Assembly: GCA_964351855.1 (NCBI GenBank)
Contig: CAYGQD010000004.1
Coordinates: forward strand, 1-64,000
Direction: 5' to 3'
Source: JBCDHN01 sp964351855
GTDB lineage: Bacteria; Verrucomicrobiota; Verrucomicrobiia; Verrucomicrobiales; DEV007
Length of the DNA stretch: 64,000 nucleotides
In this document: piece after piece, positions 63,101 through 64,000 of the stretch
How positions within the stretch are numbered: the first letter of the stretch is position 1
Layout of the letters: each line of letters starts with the position of its first letter
Notes under the pieces: generated by a model
Databases searched by the model: none
What the model saw: only the letters and a program-made list of their open reading frames with translations
What the model was told of the DNA's origin: nothing
Made by a program: the position numbers and the translations under genes

Positions 63101-64000
63101 CGACGAGAATATCAGCTACCTTCACAGCGTTGCCGGAACGGTTGGAAATAACGCGGATACGATTACGGTTACGGTTGATGATGGAATTGCCGCCACCACC
63201 GCCGGAAGCGTGAACGTGCACGTTGGAGAGAGCTTCCAGGAAGGCGTTTCGCCAATTGGAACTTACGCCACGGGAGCAACCTATATTCGCAGTGGGGGCG
63301 GCAATGCAGACGCTAATTTCAACTCCGACCCGGATAACGAGATCATCGTGGGACGTTCCAGTTCAGCGCTGCGGGCGTTGCTGGAGTTCGATTTGAGTTC
63401 GTTCCCTGCGGGGACCGTTGCCCAATCCGTTGAACTGGCCCTGACTAGTTATGGCGGAGGAGCGGGCTCGAACTTTGATCTCAACGTCTACGAATACGGT
63501 TTCGACTTTGATGAAACGACGGCAACGTGGAATGCCCCGGGATCCGGTGATGGAACCGCTGGGGGCACGTTTGGAACCCTCCTGACAACGGTCTCGGTCG
63601 ATGGCACTACCGGAGATCAGGCCTACAGCTTCCGAAATAGCGCCGCCTTTGTTACCGCTGTCAATAATGCCTTGGCCGCCGGCGACGACACGCTTCGATT
63701 GATCATTGCTGCACCAGGTGACACCGGGGCAGGTGCCGAGTTCATTCGGTTCCGCAACGACGAGTTTACCGGAGATCCTTCGGATCGTCCCAAGTTGACG
63801 GTTACTCCGCTGATTGCGCCGGAGATCAACGTAACGGATAACGGTGGTGATGACATCGCAAGTGGTTCGAGTGCTGCTTTAGCCCTTGACACCGACTTTG
63901 GTACCGTAGCGGAAGGAACCGCCAATATCGCGAGAACGTTCACGATTCAGAATTTGGGAACCGAAGAACTGGATCTGATCGGGACTCCGCTGGTTTCGAT
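42000..64000 (+). CDS. giant mosaic surface protein, LEPR-XLL type, 3' end beyond the window
   Basis: One uninterrupted frame from the ATG at 42000 to the window edge, at least 7,333 codons; in-frame translation was spot-checked every few kilobases. The nearest upstream in-frame stop is at 41982. In order: LEPR-XLL motif, metzincin-like domain, LamG 1, VCBS/cadherin-like repeats with a nested lectin-like triplet, LamG 2-6 separated by filamentous-haemagglutinin-like beta repeats, two Calx-beta domains, autotransporter-type (PATR) repeats, lamin-tail domain, cadherin-like repeats, leishmanolysin-like domain, Ig-like domains, more PATR repeats, another jelly roll, DNRLRE domain and an ASH-type domain. 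It is probably exported and displayed on the cell surface for adhesion, glycan binding or matrix formation. No classical signal peptide is seen; the LEPR-XLL leader probably takes that role. Confidence 0.92.
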   Translation, partial: MKKRPESQTNASLLKRLLGKEGNQPASEGKRGMMAELLEPRILYSAAPVEADSAPEAAESPTAQQTVAAAADPIAEQGVAPNSGIEASSEATAPEAGAVEDVVKGEASSGISLDQEIVVLEDGATPVAEESDSPTDLTEQELGPIVQEAIRRWTDSGLSEDQLAALSQATYEIADLGLNALGAFSGNHIVIDDDAAGQSWFVDFTPETDEEFVAISVSRFQAIDGEESDSRIDLLTVVMHEQGHALGLVDVETLDSGLALMFEELGKGERRVAVAGQAEGAEPGSLDGQHLLTALDDSIAVDAVVVTNITSENGLLANDLPTGPLQPTTGAEMFIDASADPDNDDRAEDQAGSGFELLLDTANGVSKVPTTSALPGISAAYQFPGGFANATGTASNEGGALIVAEGGTAQLSFQEFAGDWSNEDVTIEIWVKPENLTPSPTNGQIIFEDGGGTGLGFFVDNNEIRMRKAPGGGNVAYNIATDPSTLLKGAPTAEFIQITGTYDVSAGLMEMFINGTSVGTASPGGGDWSGGDAAGIGSAGDANVGGIGNDQAATESFDGQISIFRIYRDQILTGAEVQANFDSVAKQVLEITEVNGQAVNVGASVALTKGSVVVQSDGSLTYTPTSGAGGDTESFTYTVVDHSDLSSDTRTVTLNLVANVAPTPVDDTENTLENGTVLVDVLANDTDPDTGDNSGLTLTAFDMASPSGGIITLEAGQLRYNPNGQFETLAPGESGTDTFTYTVSDGISSTVANVTITINGENDLPVANADSGSVAENGATVSIDITGNDTDVDVPAQDLEVQSIGAVASGAIVTINPDGDGITYDPNGLFESLAVGESTTDNFNVTIHDGSGGTSTAQVTVTINGANDDPNAGTNAETTDEATVLNGNASVLIGSDPDTLDQVAVSEVRDSDGNVIAFDSTVTLPSGATLSVASNLQTIAEFGTITNLDGNMQTITLSREFVDPIVIMSGLSNDGAATDGDTAVPRVTSVINPGGSNTQFTVLAAEPTAHDITTGDGDTITPNTPTDRTVVETASYIVIERGQWQLPDGTRIFADSLSTATLMTALDTVNLPANHFSNSPTVISTVQTNNNSDLYLNTRQANTSSNSFQVALESASNVDTISAAETIGYLAIERGTGDWSGNPFEAGRTPQDADNGVSTRNFSQTFVSAPALLTQISDDAGADDVVSRYSNVTVNGFNYLGEEDTTTDEEIGRSAETLDYIALQGSGLLQALDTSGGAQALNGSFVYDPNGVFESLGDGESVTDTFSYTITDNNGAKTTSTVTLTINGVNDDPSATDDTFSVASGAGATVLGNVLLGGGPNVADSDPDFDPVTVVSYEDGGGAILAGNALTTQAGGVVTISAAGEITYDGSGVTGAANSTVVDTFTYTIEDDGTPTGTATGTITVDVVIAAPPAIADDTYTTTEDATVVRVPGDGDDLLDNDEAGTTVDITNSDSISLNGATITYSGTGNEGDGGFIYDPTGSALFQSLAAGESIVDTFNYQILNASGAPNSATVTVTVNGAGAIEINTNLTMPVTFLGLSEPGTDGTADTITLAESGGNLEIQINGETLRSVPLAGLSGPTDIVITGSDDGDTIDIGALSHANIGTLTIDSVGGADVVNINGALDIGGLVVSAETTNLFADITTSGDQAYHNAVTLAADVLVTAANVTFHSTIDSDSTARALSISSPGTMRINGDVGQTAALASLDTSVHAAGTLEFAGGFDLLQGLVEWEFDVSREADTGDNQLSDLQGSGFVLDGSTAAGLEVTYVDVSAGSGTPSGFANITAAADLVGGSTNDLAEGGFAVGGTDDSPLGIGNGFTDGDASFELWVSPDTLTATNAQALWETGGGTGVGIAILNDGRLAFRDAAGSDPNMTYDLLNDPNGVLTVAPVGGVYQKQWIHIVGSLDNAGNRMTLLVNGQQVATDTGTVDNWDGGDGAAIGAIGGANMGGWGNTTNPGPQFQSFDGQVGVFRLYGSALDAADALNNFNFANASNPGAPTSISVATNGAQTFGNTVTSTALNLAGSTVTFGGTLDDDGFTGSSSDVTINSTGNTTFNALVGNGNGLSELEVTAPTVHVHGGGIFTVGNQTYNGTVHTIAGAAASYTSTGGNITINGDFTQLSNTTVNTVDLTVTGTTTISNASTFDVVASDVVTFADLNLSGATRIDADNDALFNGAVVGTAITLTLAVNDLTRFGSTVDLNAIVANEQTEAPNAGRVEFQDNVTLRGTGSTNTVLHQQVVIGADLTISADAGGDGDLIFGLSLDSDNGANRNLTISVNGGSNVEFRGSVGGDLETADSDPSGFGNLTIDGTGNLIVNDQSFGSIPGLDEKPYLNYVAWADSDTSDTSWENTSLYRGTAHTMTLAAAGTFYANPATNRGGINGSYATTASGDSIEVTPDNLSDENNSVEIWFKDTAGFTGDKILWETGGTAGSSLTLQDSFLTLSVREDGTTGNSPATGAMIQVDLTNVLSAEELTDFNQVVMVYNRNNTTTGANDTVALYVNGTQVGSTVSANIDDNSGGDGMGLGVTNGIPGAYPFEDNTEPVAPTAFDGEYAIMRVWRQALSAAQVGEAFDIIDNPMVINATGNIAIATAGTNLDSNVRIASSAGDVTISSSVDGQNKLDVRGVNVSVTGTVGGATALDDFDLTGTTAINLGSSISVQGDNDSTFTGSVELTADGGVTHTGAGDVVFAGAVDSSSGSHLTMSTAAGQHTVFQQDVGVTNALGSITAVGVEFGTASAITVTTAGTQSYDGASVLAQNTTLVGSTITFNQGVEGSTAGTEQLTITGNFAVNGSVGSTTAFDTVSVSGATILSGDSHFGTANGTTFRGDVNSPDASPETLTVDGNLILGDGTNAMTFNVDIGPGGTVFDTIESDSGDVIINANVSLGANMFTGFNPSGNMVVTVIDKAAGGAITGTFANAAEGGTVQVDGDNFDVTYLGGDGNNLVLTRAVTFEAGDDVGLTDEDTLLDSSVSANADTVLANDAGANDIIEVAGITTHTADVFTASSALGASVNLNRLTGHYTYDPTASLALQSLAAGEQVTDTFTYKIGDGSGGESEATVSILVDGQGAVEIDMTNRLPDGTIPGSTVGDDTIAVSTVDVGGNQELQITVNGVVVRNPADISNVAADPDISITGGGDVDTVTLDLSQKTVGTVIVASSVENLVTSSAINATSLNSQSATSRLGGDLTTTGDQTFGGAVLLSADIVLEGVNHTFAATVDSDGTPRALTVNGTGIARFVDDVGDGSPLASLTTNAGGQVELGTGGPTLAGTIVLNLDASLDPNPTDSVAPNFGSADEFGVLDTGLSIAAVTGSSIAGLTSAYVFPGGSGINGTAAIQLANSGDAFANLNDLGGNLDQNQVTFEAWIRPNASSFGSVNQALYETGGGTGSGIALNGTELQFRTIGATSGSLQLAYDLATDGANLGVLGGNAIGTEFFQVVATFDNATDEGVLYINGIEVGRATTATDATDIDGGDGMAIGGVGEDNMGGYGGGQSGFQSFHGEYAAFRIYEGVLDQATIQANRSFVASAAPTAVSVTTTGAQTFGNDVKLGLAATFSGADVTFDGRVDDDGVVATISTLTVNDSGTTTFNGALGSISQFSGLVTGASGNTVISTGQVDVDGGALFANDTTTNQSTTFNVGSLTFGGTSDFSGTTVTNGTVTNFSGAASFAGPTTITGTDITFGSTSQFNGTANIDGTGTVQLVGEVTFTTAATVDGATNVAFEDTVGMGGDLTVIAGGDATFGNTVTGAAADTLTIDASGMTTLNGVNVGMIDSSSVGQIHLASDLTLTGADDTTFGEQVLLQDSINITTSGAGNVVFNNTIDSADGSNHDLTLTLTQGNALLNGDVGQDALAGASDDAGLGNLIVNGTGQLLIGTKLNGPAAVAQPYALWSADSSATGANALGTGHNLTVGANVSINPSPTTQYGLFNSAWSLPGGADDTDNFLIAGGSFDTISGNLGDEDHAVEIWFKPDSLTGGGQVLWESGGTGTGTSLTLTDSVLTLATNDGTGADDIGRIDFDLTELPASEQGDFIQVLVSFDINNGSLASSLNDTVTLYVNGVDRGSDTVAINDWYGSDATGLGGVNATVGGADDDGVDTAAVTIADVVIAEDGATATFTATLDKGVLGGFTVDATVGAGRDTATGGANDYGLAAQTLTFSGFAGETQTFTVDIVNDGDAEIDEEFTVGLTNVQGTGVAIDTSDTAQGQITDNDSFGTPRVTIDNVEVDETTGTMTIVATLDQDVLGTLVAGFTVDATVAAVSADSGDFTESLPFTTTLTFAGTGGETQSFVLNLTDDANVEMLRETVSLSMSNLIDLSSGSAGTGVDISDTAEGTIVDDDYVADSDGAPALPTTPFTGEIGLMRVYLETINSAEATAAFTEGSAPLTITTTGAQTFNAAVTSAGNVFSGSDVTFGSTLDSTNSLTKANITINTSGDGVTAFDAAVGGTNEIGRLTTNGDGRTEIGADITANSDSGIVLNDAVLLVGDSTITENGSGNVSFLNTVDSAAAGNFDLTVTTPGGGSAVFLADVGTDALAGLSHDGGLGNVTTDAAQLGGFGTVISGAQVTYSASADDGVDRDVANQGTDNDRDLNLDDVVVRNPVSTPLDISHAWTFPGGTTADTATSTGNPMTNPGSKGGLFPVNLGAFDGGGGTGGGGGTDATFELWLKPDTLGGGNQFLWETGGGTGIGLYLENDEVVIRRAGGGGSGNVRYDISGLESDFIQAVVVNELSQPLRLYINGQLVQSGGSGGTDWDGGDGAGLGTIGGENAGGIGNFNQSRVPFEGQIAVYRQYNGSAFTDADVLTNYQAVAGVPVNITTTADQTFNGAVTLGGDSVLTAQDVSFVTTAELSNKDLTVNVSGTGSVAAGIISGTGTLTKQGAGTLSLNASNDYTGTTTVAEGILDGAGSIAGAVDVASGATLNAGDAGIGTLSTGDLTTSSSVMNFEVNGTNGGQFDVVNVTGSVDLTGSTLNLSGTATSVPEAAVITLIENDSNDAITGTFAGLNEGDEVILNTERYVISYVGGTDDNDVTLTRENNGLRGGLVINEVLVSGFSGDFDTSFDTDGDNSFGEAGDQFIELFNTSGSAIDASGLQFWDNELGNWFTVPNATTIAAGGTLVVVNNASGGALPTVPSGSAIFDAAASGGAFTLFVGDLGDTIRVLDPTGNEFIEAIYNTGNPNGVTFASFPGGNTQVGATFDFGTVTDGSSVVRNPDGAVAVVVHSSINGAGVLATPGQTVNTPLVTLDGFGEVRVVNELTTNAVPIAGISVTVGDTDSATLDVTLTTDTAVAIEISDGGGGATVINPGTTSVTVSGTIADLNAALATVALRSPGIDFNDIVAGKQTTFTITASDGVLTDTQAALVSFAPANDPPTISAPGAQSVAEDTDLVFNTISVADVDAAEGTGEVQVTLAVALGNTLTLTGGATPPGLIFNAGTINGSNSIDVTGTVAAINTALAGLTYRAGLNLNGSDTLVINVNDLGNTGSGGAQSATTANVAIMVTPVNDAPVNQFNGTDIPGGGASDTTSINTTLTFDAAGGNLIAVTDLDVNETTPPDNLLQVTLTADHGALISLSGVAGLDFGFTADANGTAAGDGVSDATMTFRGNRDAINTALDGLTLTPASGFTGDVALTITTNDLGNTGIDTSTTPTSEFNIELNHTGGLSAAQLLILEDAVTFLESVVIGDVRGAVDLTIDVVGAAIDGAGDTLAQAGPGGTAAGEKPSTGSATFDTADLPMMSDQQLLETAIHEFSHVLGIGTLWEINNLASAGSPPVYTGINAVEAYNFLFSNTATTVPIEADDTDPTQPGGHWDEATFDEENMTPIAENGGAEPFSILSVAGLEDLGYEVNYAAAETYNGLSGLDYLAFLGGGVQTDSDTITVTVSDNVAPSLTSFTRLTPSGADTNADTLVFLATFSEDVENVDTTDFAVNGATTASVTNVNPVTASTYEVTISGGDLASFEGVIGLNLGGAQDIQDLAANALPAGEPATDETYTLDNVLAAPTFSPVDDATDVAIDSNLTLTFTEDIALGNGNITIKNLTDATQATIDVASHGGQLSIVGGVLTINPNNDLAGGKSYAVQIASTAIVDQVGNLFSGVADDTTWNFDTVSTALTTVYVDDDFSVGAISDADLGTTGAQAATFGVDAFATIGAALAAVDPGGTIIVNSGTYNETVELNDGKILEITGPDANQAVTVTELSSLAGTTITIEGGSTLTINNTSARTLAGSIGGSGNLTKTGAGTLTISAANSYTGATTVSAGILRIENDTALGTAGGGTTVANGGQLQLSGDITVTGESLTISGGGGNSQGAIHSVSGSNTWTGNVLLGANATRIGSASGQTLTISGVIDDGPNSYTLAIRNANNSGATVLSGANTYGGTTDIVVGTVRLSGGADRLPAGTTLRIGNGSNVSSATLDLNGQNQELAGLTSLGTTMALSVTNSGAAADLTVNNAGANSYRGTISGAVGLTKAAAGVLTLTGANTYSGTTTVTGGELVVNGTHTGGGAYDIAVAATLSGSGTITPTGGSAVTIAGDLEPGNPSVNGGLGSLVLGSNVALTGTVTAQVDGATDSSDLLAITGDVNLTGGTVDISEISAADDQTYVLMTYTGARAGALIEGTLPAGYEIRYDDALGQVLLVKPVTETGGTVIAETTAISGAANISNITAVFSTESGGSSASIPATVAGTYGDLTINADGSYLYELIDSRVDPLNEGDQVRDSFTVLTSNGTPGTAEVFVDINGLNSGNISGQTGAQGFSGTWVNTGTIDVIAGDLTSTNYSLNQTGTPQSVQGDYGQSRVIANDLSTPLSGEIWFSYLVQNPFADSVGGLSFDSLTSTVSDFEVVVKGTNLLVDVPGGTDANIAIPSFNVGDTALVVGRINVGTGADSLDVWVNPDIAGGNFATTGPLHSSTGEFGDEIGMLGIMTFQDNGLTTQNNAGGIVDAIRMSNASIDVIGVETATITIQVDGTNDDPAPTNLPADLLVKQDTATGIHLNELALGEVDDQAITVTLTTSTGGELTATSGGGVTVGGTASATTFSGTVTALETFFRNDENISYLHSVAGTVGNNADTITVTVDDGIAATTAGSVNVHVGESFQEGVSPIGTYATGATYIRSGGGNADANFNSDPDNEIIVGRSSSALRALLEFDLSSFPAGTVAQSVELALTSYGGGAGSNFDLNVYEYGFDFDETTATWNAPGSGDGTAGGTFGTLLTTVSVDGTTGDQAYSFRNSAAFVTAVNNALAAGDDTLRLIIAAPGDTGAGAEFIRFRNDEFTGDPSDRPKLTVTPLIAPEINVTDNGGDDIASGSSAALALDTDFGTVAEGTANIARTFTIQNLGTEELDLIGTPLVS
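42400..42830 (+). other. metzincin-like metalloprotease domain 1
   Basis: LTEQELGPIVQEAIRRWTDS begins a domain known from many giant bacterial surface proteins. The zinc site HEQGHALGLVD has H240, E241 and H244, with D250 in the third-ligand position, and a candidate Met-turn at M261 (GLALMFEELG). The E is the general base of metzincins; an Asp third ligand occurs in some families such as snapalysins. Activity is unproven. Confidence 0.7.
43137..43751 (+). other. LamG jelly-roll domain 1
   Basis: AYQFPGGFANATG opens the unit. VTIEIWVKPENL and IIFEDGGGTGLGFFV are the core strands, and ESFDGQISIFRIYRDQ the closing strand. This fold commonly binds glycans or proteins. Confidence 0.8.
43758..44802 (+). 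other. VCBS/cadherin-like repeats
   Basis: Three full repeats and the first part of a fourth carry the marks NDTDPDTGDNSGLTL, LRYNPNGQFETLAPGESGTD and VTVTINGANDDPN. The fourth breaks off after LPSGATLSVASN and resumes at 45726. Such repeats form extended stalks, often calcium-stiffened. Confidence 0.8.
44805..45690 (+). other. triplicated lectin-like domain inserted in a VCBS repeat
   Basis: Three tandem units of about 100-115 residues share QTITLSREFVDPIVIMSGLS, NHFSNSPTVISTVQTNNNSD or NFSQTFVSAPALLTQISDDA, then a strand ending FxVxLxE and ETxxYIxIE. The pattern resembles H-type lectins (galactose/GalNAc-binding) by eye. Confidence 0.55.
45726..46565 (+). other. VCBS/cadherin-like repeats (resumed)
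   Basis: GSFVYDPNGVFESLGDGESV completes the interrupted repeat. Two more follow, marked by SATDDTFSVASGAGATVLGN and ADDTYTTTEDATVVRVPGDG, each with a FTYTIEDD- or FNYQILNA-type strand. Confidence 0.75.
46580..47180 (+). repeat. filamentous-haemagglutinin-like beta-strand repeats, block 1
   Basis: Short strands such as TTSGDQAYHNAVTLAADVLV and MRINGDVGQTAALASL. The TTxGxQTF/Y motif recurs in later blocks near 47985, 48245, 50225, 51550, 52600, 55150 and 56430. A right-handed beta-helix is likely. Confidence 0.65.
47184..47974 (+). other. LamG jelly-roll domain 2
   Basis: Starts VEWEFDVSREADTG. The core is FELWVSPDTL and ALWETGGGTGVGIAIL; the end is FDGQVGVFRLYGSALD. Confidence 0.8.
47975..48990 (+). 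repeat. filamentous-haemagglutinin-like beta-strand repeats, block 2
   Basis: Begins VATNGAQTFGNTVTS and continues with TVGNQTYNGTVHTI and ITINGDFTQLSNTT, tandem strands of 20-30 residues with low-complexity Thr/Asn/Gly composition. Confidence 0.65.
48993..49728 (+). other. LamG jelly-roll domain 3
   Basis: Opens YLNYVAWADSDTSDTSW. Core strands are NSVEIWFKDTAGF and ILWETGGTAGSSLTL; the closing strand is AFDGEYAIMRVWRQALSAAQ. Confidence 0.8.
49730..51930 (+). repeat. beta-strand repeats, blocks 3 and 4, with one VCBS-like repeat
   Basis: Repeats such as TTAGTQSYDGASVLAQNTTL and TTGDQTFGGAVLL flank a VCBS-like unit at about 50850-51200 (TDEDTLLDSSVSANADTVLA, YTYDPTASLALQSLAAGEQV). The first part ends in an autotransporter-like closing segment (VTVIDKAAGGAITGTFANAA). 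Confidence 0.6.
51930..52575 (+). other. LamG jelly-roll domain 4
   Basis: AYVFPGGSGINGTA opens the domain. The core is VTFEAWIRPNASSF and ALYETGGGTGSGIAL; the end is FHGEYAAFRIYEGVLDQATI. Confidence 0.8.
52575..53650 (+). repeat. filamentous-haemagglutinin-like beta-strand repeats, block 5
   Basis: TTTGAQTFGNDVKLGLAATF leads into many strands of the form FGG-, FNG- or FSG-, for example TSQFNGTANIDGTGTVQLVG. Composition is rich in Thr, Gly and Asn, consistent with a beta-helix. Confidence 0.65.
53652..55124 (+). other. LamG jelly-roll domain 5, split by two Calx-beta domains
   Basis: The first part (53652-54257) runs from PYALWSADSSATG through HAVEIWFKPDSL and VLWESGGTGTGTSL to GLGGVNATVGG. 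The last strand, FTGEIGLMRVYLETINSAEA, which in LamG 3 follows directly, appears only at 55050, after the Calx-beta pair. Confidence 0.75.
54264..55010 (+). other. two Calx-beta domains
   Basis: Unit 1 runs VTIADVVIAEDGATATFTAT to GQITDND, unit 2 VTIDNVEVDETTGTMTIVAT to GTIVDDD. Both have the FTVDATV and ETQTFTV / ETQSFVL strands and the acidic DGDAEIDEEF or DDANVEMLRET loop that binds calcium in Calx-beta domains. Confidence 0.8.
55125..55790 (+). repeat. filamentous-haemagglutinin-like beta-strand repeats, block 6
   Basis: TTTGAQTFNAAVTSAGNVFS is followed by strands such as NSLTKANITINTSGDGVTAF and FLADVGTDALAGLSHDGG, closing before LamG 6. Confidence 0.6.
55797..56415 (+). other. LamG jelly-roll domain 6
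   Basis: AWTFPGGTTADTATS opens the domain. The core is ATFELWLKPDTL and FLWETGGGTGIGLYL; the end is FEGQIAVYRQYNGSAFTDAD. Confidence 0.8.
56592..56700 (+). repeat. autotransporter-associated beta-strand (PATR) repeat 1
   Basis: GTGTLTKQGAGTLSLNASND then YTGTTTVAEGILDG matches the PATR consensus (GxGxLTKxGxGTLxLxxxNxYTGxTTVxxGxL). Confidence 0.85.
57093..57480 (+). other. lamin-tail-like domain
   Basis: LVINEVLVSGF and DQFIELFNTSGSAIDASGLQ, then TTIAAGGTLVVVNN, are the hallmark strands of the bacterial lamin-tail (LTD) Ig-like fold, common in secreted proteins. Confidence 0.8.
57690..58950 (+). other. cadherin-like tandem repeats
   Basis: Three repeats carry PPTISAPGAQSVAEDTDLVF, GTVAAINTALAGLTYRAGLN and FTGDVALTITTNDLGNTGID. 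They form an extended rod, and the last one appears to be interrupted by the protease domain that follows. Confidence 0.7.
58953..59535 (+). other. leishmanolysin-like metzincin domain 2
   Basis: Zinc site HEFSHVLGIGTLW (H5740, E5741, H5744), a third His at H5801 in GGHWDE, and a Met-turn at M5812 in EENMTP. The 11-residue gap from third His to Met equals that in leishmanolysin. The closing LEDLGYEVNYAAAETY stretch also fits bacterial M8-like proteins. Confidence 0.8.
59640..60297 (+). other. two Ig-like (Big_5-type) domains
   Basis: LVFLATFSEDVENVDTTDFA and AIDSNLTLTFTEDIALGNGN, with YAVQIASTAIVDQVGNLFSG, are typical SwmB/Big_5 Ig-like strands. Confidence 0.7.
60303..61900 (+). repeat. beta-helix and autotransporter-type repeats, including PATR 2 and 3
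   Basis: A pectin-lyase-like start (FATIGAALAAVDPGGTIIVN) leads into PATR 2 (about 60645-60760, GSGNLTKTGAGTLTISAANS) and PATR 3 (about 61350-61455, GLTKAAAGVLTLTGANTYSG). The end (VLMTYTGARAGALIEGTLPA) matches PATR-associated closing strands. Confidence 0.75.
61905..62830 (+). other. VCBS-like repeat and a PVC-type concanavalin-like domain
   Basis: GDLTINADGSYLYELIDSRV is VCBS-like. Then GEIWFSYLVQNPFADSVGGL, LVVGRINVGTGADSLDVWVN and NAGGIVDAIRMSNASIDV are the core of a jelly roll common in verrucomicrobial secreted proteins. Confidence 0.65.
63261..63810 (+). other. DNRLRE-type domain
   Basis: ATYIRSGGGNADANFNSDPD, RALLEFDLSSFPAGTVAQSV and FDETTATWNAPGSGDG are the three signature regions of the DNRLRE (CBM96-like) domain. 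Confidence 0.8.
63822..64000 (+). other. ASH/choice-of-anchor-D-type domain, partial
   Basis: EINVTDNGGDDIASGSSAAL and TVAEGTANIARTFTIQNLGT open a domain often found near the C-terminus of secreted giant proteins. It is cut by the window end. Confidence 0.7.

Noticed and set aside
42000..64000. Repetitive DNA considered as CRISPR or satellite repeats
   Set aside because: There are no identical short repeats with constant spacers; the repetition is at protein level and in one coding frame.

Overview
The window looks like a chromosomal segment of a bacterium of the Verrucomicrobiota (PVC group). The inference rests on gene content, not on an rRNA gene: a giant surface protein that opens with an LEPR-XLL motif, a PVC-type haem-binding dehydrogenase beside a sulfatase, an Akkermansia-like secretin, a DUF4212/solute-symporter pair, and starts that mostly lack Shine-Dalgarno sequences. 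I found no rRNA, tRNA, CRISPR array, insertion sequence or phage genes.

Layout. 1-3.5 kb: the 3' part of a type II/IV-pilus-type secretin, an AsmA-like membrane-anchored protein and a small methyltransferase. 3.8-8.2 kb (minus): an iron-type ABC importer with overlapping genes (ATPase, membrane-anchored binding protein, fused permease). 8.6-11 kb (plus): an alpha/beta hydrolase, a sugar isomerase/epimerase-like TIM barrel and a DUF429 protein. 11-16.2 kb (minus): a PerR/Fur-like regulator followed by sufC, sufB, sufD and a secreted single-haem protein. 16.3-18.5 kb (minus): an Aas-like acyl-activating enzyme whose acyltransferase half looks dead, divergent from a DUF4212/acetate-type symporter pair (18.7-20.7 kb). 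20.8-23.6 kb (minus): a BcsL/CelD-type acetyltransferase and a second AsmA-like protein. 23.6-27.8 kb (plus): an ABCG-type transporter and two envelope proteins, closed by a perfect bidirectional terminator. 27.9-30.3 kb: a winged-helix DNA-binding protein facing away from an isolated rpoA-rplQ pair. 30.4-33.8 kb (minus): two small proteins, a roadblock-like protein and an ammonium transporter with a periplasmic coiled coil. 34-35.5 kb: photolyase. 35.5-40.6 kb (minus): a sulfatase and a large haem-domain dehydrogenase.

41.4-64 kb is dominated by one open frame starting at 42000 and running off the window, at least 7,333 codons. It encodes a mosaic surface protein: LEPR-XLL motif, metzincin-like domain, six LamG jelly rolls, VCBS/cadherin-like repeats, a lectin-like triplet, two Calx-beta domains, filamentous-haemagglutinin-like and autotransporter-type beta-strand repeats, a lamin-tail domain, a second (leishmanolysin-like) metalloprotease domain, Ig-like domains, a DNRLRE domain and the start of an ASH-type domain. 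It is the most unusual object here. Several domains are nested inside others rather than placed end to end, and two independent metzincin active sites sit in one adhesin-like chain. A strong promoter-like site with an embedded palindrome lies about 600 bp upstream, and a small ORF overlaps the giant start codon as TGATG.

Limits: domain calls come from reading motifs by eye. No database search, structure prediction or codon statistics could be run.
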